Positions 13,880-24,534 of a stretch of DNA of 64,000 bases are shown in pieces. The DNA lies in the NCBI RefSeq assembly GCF_037392515.1, contig NC_090280.1, positions 73,520,504 through 73,584,503 on the forward strand, given 5' to 3'. Both the position numbers and the translations under genes were made by a program. This DNA is from Haliotis asinina. Taxonomy: Eukaryota; Mollusca; Gastropoda; Lepetellida; Haliotidae. Positions within the stretch are counted from its first letter, which is position 1, and every line of letters starts with the position of its first letter. The notes beneath the pieces were generated by a model that made no database searches, was not told where the DNA came from, and worked only from the letters and a program-made list of their open reading frames with translations.

Positions 13880-13940
13880 AACGTCATGTTTATTGCATAG
13901 AGCGACGTTTCGGTGCACATTCTTACACCCTTGTCAGGTA
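13880..13940 (-). ncRNA. Hammerhead-ribozyme-like core (degenerate)
   Basis: The minus strand reads CTGACAAG, then a stem-loop GGTGT...GCACC, then GAAACGTC. The hammerhead core is CUGAUGA - stem II - GAAA - stem III - UH. Here the first box carries two changes (CTGACAA for CTGATGA). Stem II has five pairs, one of them G-U. A possible stem III pairs ACGTC with GACGT across an 18-base loop, followed by T-T at the cleavage position. Stem I is weak. Such minimal type I hammerheads are known from Penelope-like retroelements and related repeats. The box changes should make this copy inactive. Comparable core at 24358-24389. Confidence 0.4.
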
Positions 13941-14002
13941 AAAGTGATTACAGTCCCTCTCACTTCTCATCACTTTGTTGTAGTCAGTTTTAGCTTGATA
14001 AC

Positions 14003-14146
14003 GGTGTGGGGTGGTAAGGTAGCATGCTGGTTAAAGTATCTGCTCGTCTCGCTGAAGGCGCGTGTTCGATTCCCCACACGGGTACAATGTGTGAAATCCA
14101 TTTTTGGTGTCCCCCGCCGTGGCGTAAAACCATACTCACTCTCTCA
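14003..14146 (+). mobile_element. SINE type 1 with internal deletion
   Basis: The plus-strand copy has the tRNA-like head (TGTGGGGTGGTAAGGTAGC, CTGGTTAAAG), a B box GTGTTCGATTCCCCAC, and the TACAATGTGTGAA linker. The sequence then jumps from CCCCGCCGT straight to GGCGTAAAACC, losing the GATATTGCTGGAATATTGC block that the other copies have. The tail is CTCACTCTCTC. A 7-base near-match (ATAACGG / ATAGCGG) on either side may be the target duplication. Confidence 0.9.
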
Positions 14147-14149
14147 TAG

Positions 14150-15250
14150 CGGTGCAACGATCTACACCGAAAAGCTCTATGCAATGAACTAGAAGTTATC
14201 AGGTGAAGGCTTATGACATCAGTTCCTGTTTATGATGACCTTTAAATCAAAAGACTCTCCCATCAACCACACCTGGTCAGATTAGTAACAAATAAACCCA
14301 TTTCAACTGAAGAGGGGCCGGAAAGATTCACTGTGTAAATGCGCTTCATTTAGGCCTTTAGCATTACAGGGAGGGCTGGACAGTAGGGAAAATAATATGG
14401 TTCTGTGACCGTGAGAGAGACTACTAAGCTTGTGACATTGCCAGTTTTTTGTTGGTTACTACAGCCTCTATACTGCCAGAGTTGTTCTATGCAGCGTAAA
14501 GCCAAACGTATCAGGGGAAAGTTTTGGAGTGACTCTCGATCACAAAGCTAGACCGATTTACACTCACAGACTGAGCGTATTAGCCAGGCTCTCTGCTTCT
14601 CGGATCTTATTTTCGCACGATGTGTCAAATACAGTAGCGATTTTCATTCAACTTTTCGAACGTTCGGTCATAAGCCCTAGGGCAAAAGGGTTGTTCTTTT
14701 GCCTGTCCATGAGCGGAAACTTTGTAGGACAACCCTTCTCTTTGTGAAGGTGGTTACATTAATATCTGTCATTGTGCTCCTAAGTGGACATCCAGCTCCT
14801 GAATCATCGTTCGTTTCAGATGATGTATGTGGGAAGGATGGTTTTACAAGGACCCTATGTTGTAAGTGTCAGTGCCACTCAAGGTTAAAGTCAGAGCCCT
14901 TTGTGACATGACGTACTGATCATGACCTGTGACCTTCGACTTACCCGCCAATGTATAGTCGATTATAACGAATGTTTCTTTGCTTTGGTATAATACGAGT
15001 CGTTTGAAATACAAGCTGGGTACAGTATATTGGAAATTGGTACTACATTTAGTGACTTGTGTTCATTAAAACAGATTGCATTACTTAGTGATAGTGATGG
15101 TTCGTGAACGCATACCCATGATATTCTAGAAATCGAACAAAGGAATCTGTAGAGATGTCCTGATATTGCCTGGTCAGGGGGTAGTTAGGGCAGGGTAAAT
15201 TTTGTTCATTTACTGATTTCAGGTTTACTCATTTGTCCCACAGGAGGGAG
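14150..15250. other. Non-coding stretch between SINEs
   Basis: Frames of up to 72 codons overlap one another at 14529-14911 and have no recognisable product. No repeat, hairpin or splice-supported exon is evident. Confidence 0.4.
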
Positions 15251-15388
15251 TTGTGGGGTAGCCTGGTGGTTAAAGCGTTCTCACTCGTCACGGCGAAGAC
15301 CGGGTTCGATTCCCTGCATGGAAGGGCAGCTAATTTCTAGTGTCTTCCGCTATGTTATTGCTGGAATATTGCTAAAAGCTTCGTAAAA
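15251..15388 (+). mobile_element. SINE type 1, joined head-to-tail to a type 2 SINE
   Basis: The copy starts TTGTGGGGTAGCCTGGTGG, has TTAAAGCG and a B box GGGTTCGATTCCC, and continues through ATTGCTGGAATATTGC to GCTAAAAGC. It then passes directly into the type 2 SINE without its own ACTC tail. The missing tail suggests either insertion of the type 2 element into this tail or a template-switch dimer. Confidence 0.88.
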
Positions 15389-15635
15389 GATCCGGGAAGA
15401 TCCGGGGTAGAATAGGCCTTCAGCAACACATGCTTGCCACAAAAGGCGTAAGAGGCGACTAAGCTGATAGGGTGGTCAGGCTCGCTGACTTGGCTGACAC
15501 ATTGCCATCGGTTCCAATTGCGCAGATCGATGATCATGCTTTTGATCACTGGATTGTCTGATCCAGACTCGATTATTTACAAACATACAGCTGAAAAATT
15601 GCTGAGTGTGGCGTAAAACTAAACTCACTCACTCA
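15389..15635 (+). mobile_element. SINE type 2 (shares 3' tail with type 1)
   Basis: A near full-length copy of the second family. It runs GATCCGGGGTAGAATAGGCC, AACACATGCTTGCCAC, AGAGGCGACTAAGC, a body with TTGATCACTGGATTGTCTG and CCAGACTCGATTATTTAC, and ends ATTGCTGAGTGTGGCGTAAA plus ACTAAACTCACTCACTC. The last 40-50 bases match the 3' end of type 1, so both families probably use the same reverse-transcription signal from one LINE partner. Other copies are at 16915, 17310 and 53383. Confidence 0.88.
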
Positions 15636-15639
15636 TTAT

Positions 15640-16910
15640 GTTTTTCCGACCATTTTTAATGTCAGCTAAATGTATATATTGTGTCATACTCGTAACATTC
15701 TTGAAAAGATAAATGTATTCTTTAGACTGTTAAACTTCAAAATATGTAAGTTTATATATGTATCTTAATGGCGTATTAATTAAAACACAAATATATTTTT
15801 CTTTGATCGGCATGTGCTTTTAGCTTGATAGCGGTTTAAGAACCTGCTTTTCACTCTTTGTAAGAAACAAGAACAAATATCTCGCTATGCAGATGTAGCT
15901 GACAAAGTCGTGAAGATAAAAAAGCAACCCCTTCCATATGCTGGATGTCAAATAGTACGCACCTCACAATAGTCTTGAAGAAACATGAACGATTTGACTT
16001 TATTCGTTTCTTTAATGCTTATTTAGTAATCATTCTTATTTCATGTAAAGAGAAAAATAAACAAGTAAACACATTTCTTTTGATTTAATTTTATTGAAAT
16101 CACAAAATCAAAAGAATTTACCAAAAGCCATCACATAATAGGTCCTTCAGAAACCAGCAAGTCTAGAAATGAACACAAGGGAATACACAATAAATGGTAG
16201 TAGTGTCAATGCATTTAAATTTATGCAAAACTGAAGGAGAATGTTTTAGAGTTTAAGCTGGCAGACTTGAAATGTTTATATGATATCTAATGCGCTGGGT
16301 TTACTTTCATTTTTTAAACGTTTTGGGTATTTTAACAGTGAGCATTTTAAAGTAGACACCGAGCTTAATGAGGCTGGCTTTTCCGGATATTTACAATAAA
16401 ATATTCCAGCTTATATTTCTACTGAATATAATTCTTACTGTTAGTGTTTCGTCATCACAAACGTGTAAACTCACGCTCTATTTCCCTTCAAACCAAACGC
16501 TTCCTAAAGTGAACAACCTCCTCACAACGTTACCTAACTTTATTAACATGGCATTTGAAATTAATCACAAGAGTTTGACATGACTGGTGGCAGCATTAGA
16601 GTGACCTCCCTTGTTTATGCCAACGCTTGTGTTACTCCGAACCTCGTCGTAACGCGTCCACGTGTCAATATACAAGCGTTTAGTTGTATCGGATGCCACA
16701 GGTGTTAAGGACGGCTCTGCTGACACGTGAGGAATGCCATATTTGGGATTTTACTTTGTGATATAACTCTGTATGTACACAAATGTTGACAGGACAATCA
16801 AACAAAGCGGGTTGTACATATGACGAATTTTCTCGAATGCACCGAATTGTGGGTTCAATGTTTTGGTCAAAATGCACGTAGTGTGGGCAGAATATTATCT
16901 CATAGACAAA
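15640..16910. other. Unique AT-rich sequence, nothing recognised
   Basis: Only short frames (up to 71 codons) are present. No repeats or motif clusters stand out. Confidence 0.4.
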
Positions 16911-16914
16911 GAGA

Positions 16915-17120
16915 GAATGAGTGAGTTTACTTTTAAGCCGTACTCAGCAATATTCCAACTATGTGTCTGTAAACAATCGAATATGTATCAGACTATCCAG
17001 TGATCAAGACCAGGAGCATCGTCCTACGCAACTGGGAACCGATGACCTGTTTTAAACAAGCCTGACCACCCGATCCCGTTAGTCTCCTCTTACGAGCTCT
17101 AACCCCGATCTTCACTGGTC
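16915..17120 (-). mobile_element. SINE type 2, minus strand
   Basis: The left end is GAATGAGTGAGTTTAC (reverse of the ACTC tail), then AGCAATATTCCA, ATCCAGTGATCAAGACC, CAACTGGGAACCGATG and CCTGACCACCCGATCCCGTT. It ends in CTCCTCTTACGAG and the 5' end near TCTCATAG. Compared with the copy at 15389 it is fairly diverged but close to full length. Confidence 0.85.
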
Positions 17121-17309
17121 TCATAGATAAAGCAATAAAAGTGACTGAACTTGTTTTACCGCGCCGTTATGAATATTCTGGCTGTATCATTACGACATGT
17201 TACTATCCGAGACTGGAGGAATAAAACATCAACAATGATCCATAAAATCACCAATTTCGACCACCCGATACTCATTTGCACGTTTTCACGACATGCATAG
17301 GTTTTTGGC

Positions 17310-17424
17310 AATTGGGAACCGATAATGTCAGTGAACCTGACCACCCGATCCCTTTAGTAGCCTCTTACGAAAAGCATAGTCGCCTTTTATGGCAAGCATG
17401 GGTTGCTGAAGGCCTATCCAGATT
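17310..17424 (-). mobile_element. SINE type 2 fragment, 5' half, minus strand
   Basis: Only the 5' half is present: AATTGGGAACCGATAATG, CCTGACCACCCGATCCCTTT, AGCATAGTCGCCTTTTATGG and GCAAGCATGGGTTGCTGAAGG. The tail half is missing, so the insertion was split or truncated. Because it lies just 190 bp from another type 2 copy in the same orientation, a local duplication followed by deletion is possible. Confidence 0.8.
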
Positions 17425-17429
17425 AAAGG

Positions 17430-18966
17430 GATATATAGTGATGAAGTAATGAAGAAGGATTAACGAGGACATAACCAAACTTGGCACCTCCTCACCTCTT
17501 TTTTCTTATGTTTATATTTCAAATCTTACTTCTCTGTTGCGTGAATTGGTCCTCATTCTATCAGTCACTGGATTCTCGCGTTAGACTTTATTATTTATGC
17601 AAACATTTATACAATACATTTATGTAATATATTTATACAATAAACCATACGTTCCATGCTTTACATTGTGGTTACAACGAGGGTTCTTTTTTCGTTTTAA
17701 ACTTAAAGTGCTCGCACTGATTTCTAAAGTACGCATGTGGGTGAATTAATATGAATTATGAGCATCATGACTTTGTAATTCCCAAATAATACGCAATATT
17801 GTTGACCACAATATTTTTTTCTGTCAATGGTCCGCTGCCATCGCACAGCGTAAATTCATAAACGGTCGAAAATCTCCTACATAATCTAATTAATACACAT
17901 CTACACCCTTGAGCATGCGCAGTTGAAAATTAATTCAGCCTGACCGTACTCCGTGCTTTTGATGACTTGGGAGATAAGGAAATTGTTTTGGTCCTTAAAC
18001 AGAAATAATAAATGACGAGAACTTATTACTCTGCTTCTTGTTTCTAAATGATGTAATTTCTTCCTGAGAGTTTGTCTCGCCAATGTCCTTTCTTCATTTA
18101 ATTAATTTACTATAAACAGATGCTAGTCAGGCTCCTAGAGGGTTGGCGAGACGCACTCTGAAATGTGCAAAATTAGCGAAAGTAACCAAGTAATGTAATA
18201 ATTTCTTGTTGCATATTTTTGTAAGACTTAATTGTTTAAGACGCTGGTTTTGTGAAGTCCCCAATCGCAATCTCGTATGTTCACTTCTTGTTGCTTTATA
18301 ACTATTATAACTATATAACTATCGTTTGCATGTACTACCGCGATATATTTCTGTGTAACATAATCTCTAAGAGAAATCGACAAATGAAATAATCCTCTTT
18401 CGCGTAACAGGCGACAGTCGTCAATGTACCGTGAAACTGATCATGATTAATTGCAACTGTCAATCATAAACCTCTGATTTATGTACATATCATTCCTGAT
18501 CCGACATACTGTTCAGCTTTTGAACTTAACCGGTCTGAGTAGGGATATGTTTGGGCGTATAGGTGGACGATGTTACATGTGTAGTACCTAAAAGACGCCA
18601 AGTATTAATACCGAAACGAAATTAATCAACGTGTCTCATCAAAAGACGATTACACCAAAGGCATGCTCCAAAGGCACAAACGAGGACGCATTTGACAGGG
18701 TATTAATTTCATAATGACGACCCCTTTTGATATGAAGTGGTCAGACTTGTTAACAACTAAACTTTAATGTCAACATGGAAGTACTATATGGGAAATGGCT
18801 GTGATGACGTCACATCAAATAGTTAAAGACGACGGTAATGGTATGTACACGACAGACACGGTGTCTATTTCATGCATGGCTTGTTAAACGTACACATTAC
18901 GTGATACTTACAACATCTGATGGGGTAACATCCATTTTCCCGGTGATCAAATGCCCGAGTGCCAGA

Positions 18967-19017
<51 letters not shown>

Positions 19018-20150
19018 TACTACTACTAAGACCGAAAGATGTCAAATATGATCCAAACACATAACAAATCAAAGTTATGTTTCAAGAGAAACTTTTGTGT
19101 GTGAATACCTGTAATGATGATCATAGAGCAACACCCGTACATACAACGGGGACAATCTCTTCAATAGACTGTATTATTATGGTAGATTTCAGCTTTGAAT
19201 GAATGGTGTTTGAATTCATTTCCCCAAAGCGTTCATCATGGTAGTACCTTTTTAGCGGCCCATGACATTTGTTACGATAAAAAGTAAGTTTTATTACCGG
19301 TATCAAGAGACTTGACTTACTCGGTATGCCTAGTTTACGTTAGAGCTTCGTGCTTCATTATTCCTCCCTATTTCACTCCATCTTCCAGCCCCCAAACGTT
19401 GCCTGAATCCCTAAATCATGACACAGTCACTGAAACATACAACACTACCACATGTTGTTCATAAGCACGGATCGCTCATACGTTGACATGATATGTGAAG
19501 GATGCACATATGTACGTATATTAAATGGATGTTCGTATTTAAATGCCTCATGTTCTTATCATTTGTCATGGTTGTTGGCGATAGAGCATTCACTGGAACA
19601 TTCGTATCGGAACTTTCGTCTATCTAGATGGATGATGCTGCCCGTCAAAACGAAGTAAACATCAATATTCAAAACCCATCTAAATAAAAGCATCATAGTC
19701 CTTGATACTACAAATGTACGTCGGTATCAAAAGAAACAGTTTGTCAAGAAACAGCGAGTCAAGGAAACGCTTCTTATATTCATTGCCGTAAATATAAATT
19801 GTTGCCCCTAGTTTACTATTGTGTTCAAAAGTATCAGTTGTTCAAACTGTTGATGAACAAATTTGAGTCTTGATTTTGCGCTAATCACAAACGATACAGT
19901 TGTTTCATGTGAAATTACCCAGCGATGGAGACAAATATTTTGAAATATTTGACGCGTAGCCTACGTATTTCATATTCTTCGAAATATTTGACGTGATTAT
20001 GAAATCACGACCAACAATAACTATCAATGTCCTTACAGTTTCAGTTGAAACTCTGATACTGATAGAAAACTATCATGATGAACTTTTGCTTTCCTGGTAA
20101 TTGAAGTTCACATACTAATGTCTTGTAGTGGACTTTCAGAGAAGGTTATG
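17430..20150. other. Non-coding stretch with a GAT tract and a CRE
   Basis: No frame exceeds 68 codons. A CRE palindrome TGACGTCA lies at 18804-18811 and a (GAT)n tract at 18966-19015. The motif GAAATATTTGACG occurs at about 19940 and 19980. Nothing here looks like an exon. The frame spanning the GAT tract, with a poly-Asp run, is an artefact of the microsatellite. Confidence 0.4.
18966..19015. repeat. (GAT)n microsatellite
   Basis: About sixteen uninterrupted GAT units. A spurious 63-codon frame across it encodes poly-Asp. Purity suggests recent expansion and likely length polymorphism. Confidence 0.97.
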
Positions 20151-20157
20151 CACGTTT

Positions 20158-20890
20158 TTACGACAAAGCCATAAATAAGCCACACAGAATGACAAATGGC
20201 AGCCTTTTCTCGTAGAACTTCATATTGTTATTAAGAAAAGCCATAAACATGTTGAATCCAACCTGACGCAAATGATCCCATTTTAAAGTTCTCAGAAGGA
20301 AAAACTGGGAATCGGCGTTGGGTTGTGCTTTAAACACCTGTTCTGTTCTCGTAAACAAGAATTCCATTTTATTTATGAAGGCACCTGTAGATACCGAGAA
20401 AAGCTTGTCAAACCCAGATCTTGGTGGGTTGCTAATGATCCGTTGTATAAAGCTTTCCTTGTCCCTTCCAGCCTTAATGAACAATATTTCGAACTTTAAT
20501 TACAGCTGGACGAATCACCATCTTAACTTCGCCAGCCCAGCAAATTGTACATTGGTGGAGACACGAGGCAAAGCACCCCATCTTCGTTAAGTTTCGCTGT
20601 TTGTCGCTACAATTCGCCATCAGCAGCTAATTACTGCTCCGCCGATGCATTAGCGATCGCAGGTGCCTGGTGAGCTACCCTTTTGATGTTGTCATTATCG
20701 AACGTGAATATATCCCGAAATTGCATCATAAATTTCTGGTATGTCGTGGCATGCTGTGAGTTGGCAATGCGATATAGAAACAACCTCGCCTTAATTAAAT
20801 AATTACCGTCGTTCATAAGGTAACGAGGAGGCTCCACTGGTTCATCGGTATAATGGTTCTGTTCGCGAGAACCGTCGCTCTCGCGAGACT
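20158..20890 (-). pseudogene. Unrecognised degraded gene-like segment (three serial frames)
   Basis: On the minus strand three open frames follow one another. The first is open from about 20888 to a TAA at 20631 (about 85 codons, ATG at about 20814, richer in charged residues than its neighbours). The second, at about 20620-20475, is a 49-codon ATG frame with several cysteines. The third, at 20499-20158, is about 110 codons and rich in Phe and Lys. They change frame at each junction, as expected of a decayed or retroposed gene, although separate exons or chance cannot be excluded. The reading frames are not multiples of a repeat. I do not recognise a family, a domain or catalytic residues. 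A CGCG promoter-type palindrome sits at the upstream end (20879-20888). Confidence 0.25.
20862..20888. promoter_or_regulatory. CGCG-element palindrome pair (TCTCGCGAGA)
   Basis: A perfect TCTCGCGAGA palindrome lies at 20879-20888 and a near-copy TTCGCGAGAA at 20862-20871, inside a short CpG-rich patch (20860-20960). TCTCGCGAGA is a known core promoter element of CpG-island promoters in vertebrates, bound by BANP; its use in molluscs is inference. It lies just upstream, on the minus strand, of the gene-like frames at 20158-20888. Confidence 0.4.
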
Positions 20891-20959
20891 AAACGCACGC
20901 GTTAACGAGAACTGCCAACGTCAAGGCCGACGTCAGAGTAGATTCGAAAAGTAGGAACG

Positions 20960-23610
20960 TCATTTAGCGTGTGATAAAACGAGCTTGGAGTGAGGTTTTT
21001 GGCCCGGGATGACAGGTGCCTGCTAGCAATAATGTTAGTTTCACTCTCGCTGTCACTTGTACGTCAGATGCTCACGAAAGCCAGTGGTATAATTGATTAG
21101 ATCTACACAAATATCTGCTTAATGTGCAATGGAGATATGGATAATGTGAGACACACCACATGGTGTTTCGGCGTTGTTTCAATAATAATCAATACGTTTA
21201 TTTTGAAAAAAAGAGAACTCTGTCTTCCTCAAAGAAAGGTGATTAAAGTGGATAATTAGTCGTTTTTAATCTAGTGCTTGAGTTTCATAACGACCATTTA
21301 TACCCTAAACGTGCGTGACGTTAACCTGCATCAAAGTCATTTAGTGTGGATAACACGTAAAGAAACGTGGCATTGACATTTAGAATTGCTCATCCACGTG
21401 TTTTGTTTGTAAATTGATGGCTTAAATGATACTTACTCATATTACACAACTTGTCAGAAGTCGTTGCCAATGAAAGAAAATATCGTCACTGATCGTAGTG
21501 CTACGCAACTTTCATTTTCATCAACAGGAAATAATTGATACAGACCAATGTGTTCTCTATTGCCACGGATATGCCTATAAAAGAGCGACTCAAGGGCACA
21601 AGAAAACCGCCACTGTTTTCTCACCAAACAGAATTGACAAAATCAGTTCTACACTGAAACAATGGTTTTGGAGTTGCATATCTTGTGACAATCGTTCAAA
21701 ATAGATGTGGCTCTTTTATGTCTCTATTTTAAAGTATTTTCAATTTGAAAGTTATTTCATGAAATGTGAATGAATTTTACCAGTTAGCGCGTTTGGTTCA
21801 CAAAATACCCGGAACGACCTACAGTCTAAAAGATATGCAGGAATAAAAGATCAACGTGGCAAAAAGATCATGATTATTATTAAAATTATTGTTGTTGTAT
21901 CCCCTTCATAAATACGCGAATAACTCAAAACGCTTTCTTACAATAACAAACATTCTTAAAGTACCAAGCACAATAATTCGTTATATAATACAGAATATGT
22001 AAGTGATTCATTTATCCATATTCCCATTTGTCGCTACTGTCTTAAAGTTTTGCCTAAATCCAAGTAACTTCGGTTTGTTCAGACGAAACACATATACAAA
22101 CCATTGCATTTTAAAGTAAAAATGTAGTAATACAAATAGCCTCAAAATTTCTCGGCATCCGCATCTCTTCATCTTAGCGCTAATACCTTACCATGAACAT
22201 AGCAACTATTTAAATCAACTACAAATCTCGTCATATCAATAATTACATATTTAAAAATACATTGAATCTGTCGAAGAAATCTTGTCGATACGCAGGATAT
22301 ATTTACGCTTTTATTTTATTATCGGAATTTGATAGCGGTTCCAAAACACATGTTCAGCATGCTATCTAATTCGTACAATTACCTATGCACCTAGCTGAGG
22401 TGTCTTGTGACCATAGAAACGGTGTCTGTCCCTTATAATTTCAAGTATTAGTTTCGTCGTTTTAAGATTTTATAACCAATATTGTAAACACGATGTACGA
22501 TATCTAATACTAACACGATTAAATCAGTGACACACTGCGATTGACGAGAAATAGAATAATCTTGGAACTTATGTTTGAATTAGAAAATATTAATATGATT
22601 TGTCTCTTACTTTACTTAAAGTCAATACAATATTTAATTTCTAATTTTAGATTTTTTTTATATAACCTCCAATATATTCTGATGATCATCTACTATATGC
22701 AACTTATTAAGGAGAAAATATTTTGGATGTATCACATAATATAATGTACATGTTGGGTTTATAAGCAAAATTTATTGCAAAATTCTGAGAGAAGAAATAA
22801 CTTTAAGTACATCTTAAAAAGTCGTTATTATCTAATTATGCTGATCATATAAACAATGTACAAGATTTTGAAATAATCACCGTCTGCAAATAAATATTAT
22901 TTGTCTTGCACGGTGAAACTAAATGTACTCGGTAAAGGTAATTCTTTGTAATGGTATAACGACTCCTGACAAAATGTGTTTTAATAATCTACGAAATAGC
23001 TTTTCACTGCAGGCCAGTCAAGTTTTCAGTAATTACGCTGCGATTCTCATTTTTATCAACAGGCTGTTAGTATCGAAAATATAATAGAAATTCATTGCTA
23101 ATTTGTCCTGACGTAAAATCAGCGCGGACCTGAAATGCAAGCCTAAATTATATTTCATACTCATTGCCCTCTTGTGTACCTCGCGTCATATATTTTAAAA
23201 CCATAATTCTTTATTGTAGAATTATCAAGAATTAAAGCATACTATTAACGGACCACTGAATTCAATGATATTGTGTAATATCAGGTAAAATCGTAAGGTA
23301 GGTATTAAATAATAACCACTGACGTCTCGACAATTTGCTTAGATCAACGCACAGTGAAACAGCATCTGCGAAACAATCGACTTTGTTCTTATTTGGTAAA
23401 ACTGATCAAACACAATAACACCAATTCAAGAACAACTACTTCCTCAAATTATACGACATACAACTCACCTGTACAACAACAATCACCTGGTACAGGAAAT
23501 AGCATGTGTCGTTTAATCCACCGTTCTGTAATTGTTCGTAAAGATCATTAGATGAAAACGCCACCGACGGCTTCCTGAAGGCATCACCAAAGGTGGACAA
23601 ACATATGTAT
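20960..23610. other. AT-rich unique sequence
   Basis: Frames are short (up to 68 codons). The part from 22.1 to 23.3 kb is especially AT-rich. No repeats, RNA genes or splice-supported exons are visible. Confidence 0.4.
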
Positions 23611-23615
23611 TGTTG

Positions 23616-23691
23616 TGGGTCAGGGAAGGGGGATGGGGAAATGGGGCGGGCTGGGGGAGGGGGCGGGGAGGGTGGTAGAGGGGACATTGTG
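23616..23691 (+). repeat. G-rich block with strong G-quadruplex potential
   Basis: Within about 75 bases the plus strand carries at least ten runs of three to five G (for example GGGAAGGGGGATGGGG and CTGGGGGAGGGGGCGGGG), with loops of one to four bases. This easily satisfies the intramolecular G-quadruplex pattern. It directly abuts the repeat copy at 23671 and is absent beside the related copy at 24401. Confidence 0.9.
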
Positions 23692-23805
23692 TAAGCGTGA
23701 GCAGGTTTGCATTTGGGCGGCAGTTCTAATCTCTGTTGATATTCGTTTGGTTGGAACTTTCTTTGAAATTTATTTGGAAGTTCAGAATGTGGAACTTTCT
23801 TCCTC
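23671..23805 (+). repeat. 130-bp dispersed repeat, copy A
   Basis: From GGTGGTAGAG through ACATTGTGTAAGCG, AGGTTTGCATTTGGG, TTGATATTCGTTTGG and TCTTTGAAATTTATTTGG, this matches copy B at 24401-24530 at roughly 80 percent by eye. Both strands are open in both copies, so coding is not shown. Orientation is the same. Left of the match the copies differ: G-rich block here, hammerhead-like core at B. Confidence 0.8.
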
Positions 23806-24357
23806 AACGCGGCGTCTTTTATGAGCGTTAGTTTGTGTGATAACCGGTAGCATCAACTATGAAATGTCGGTGTCAGAGAATAACCGATAACCCGCCGATA
23901 ATTTGTGGCAGATAATCTCAAATTAGCAAAGGAAATAATAGAACTGAATCACTGAAAATCAGTCAAGACATTAATATCTAGTAAGTGGAACTCACTTTCA
24001 AATTTCACATATTAACATTTTGTAATTTCCTATAAAGTCTCTCTATTAAGATTATGCATTGCAAGAAATTCAATTTAGCTTGGTGGTAGTAGATTTAAAT
24101 AACATAGCCTGAATCTTATTGGTCGGTCTCATCTGTTCTCATCTTGTCTCAAACAACTGAAAGGTCGAAATATATTTGATGTCACACGAGTGAAAGTCTC
24201 ATTGTTCTTTCTTCTAAGTGATCCAACTGTCGAAGGCTTGATTCTGTAAGTTATGCCACTGAAGAGATATGTCTTATCTTTCAATGGCACTTACAAGTGA
24301 TACACGTAAGGTAGAAAGTCTTATAAATATTAACTTGTATTTTATGAGGAACTCAAC

Positions 24358-24389
24358 GTTTCGGGGTATATCTTTACCCCATTCATCCG
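24358..24389 (-). ncRNA. Hammerhead-ribozyme-like core (one box change)
   Basis: The minus strand reads CGGATGA, one base off the CTGATGA box, then a perfect six-pair stem II (GGGGTA / TACCCC with a six-base loop), then GAAACGTT. A possible stem III pairs ACGTT with AAGT about 20 bases on, with one mismatch, and TA or TT would sit at the cleavage position. The box order and spacing match minimal type I hammerheads known in Penelope-like retroelements. The base change at the second box position would be expected to reduce or abolish cleavage. It is fused to repeat copy B at 24401. Confidence 0.45.
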
Positions 24390-24400
24390 GTGATGATCAG

Positions 24401-24530
24401 ATGGTAGAAGGAACATTGTGTACGCGTCAACAGGTTTGCATTTGGGCTGTGGTTTTAATCTTTGTTGATTTTCGTTTGCTTGGAATTTTCTTTGAAATAT
24501 ATTTGGACGTTCAAAATGGGGATAATTCTT
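24401..24530 (+). repeat. 130-bp dispersed repeat, copy B
   Basis: Matches copy A at 23671-23805 in the same orientation, 730 bp away. With the hammerhead-like core on its left it may be the end of a Penelope-like or other retroelement whose coding part is lost. No reverse transcriptase motif was seen nearby. Confidence 0.8.
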
Positions 24531-24534
24531 AATC

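Noticed and set aside
18838..19029. Frame with a long poly-Asp run
   Set aside because: Produced by the (GAT)n microsatellite; nothing before it is recognisable.
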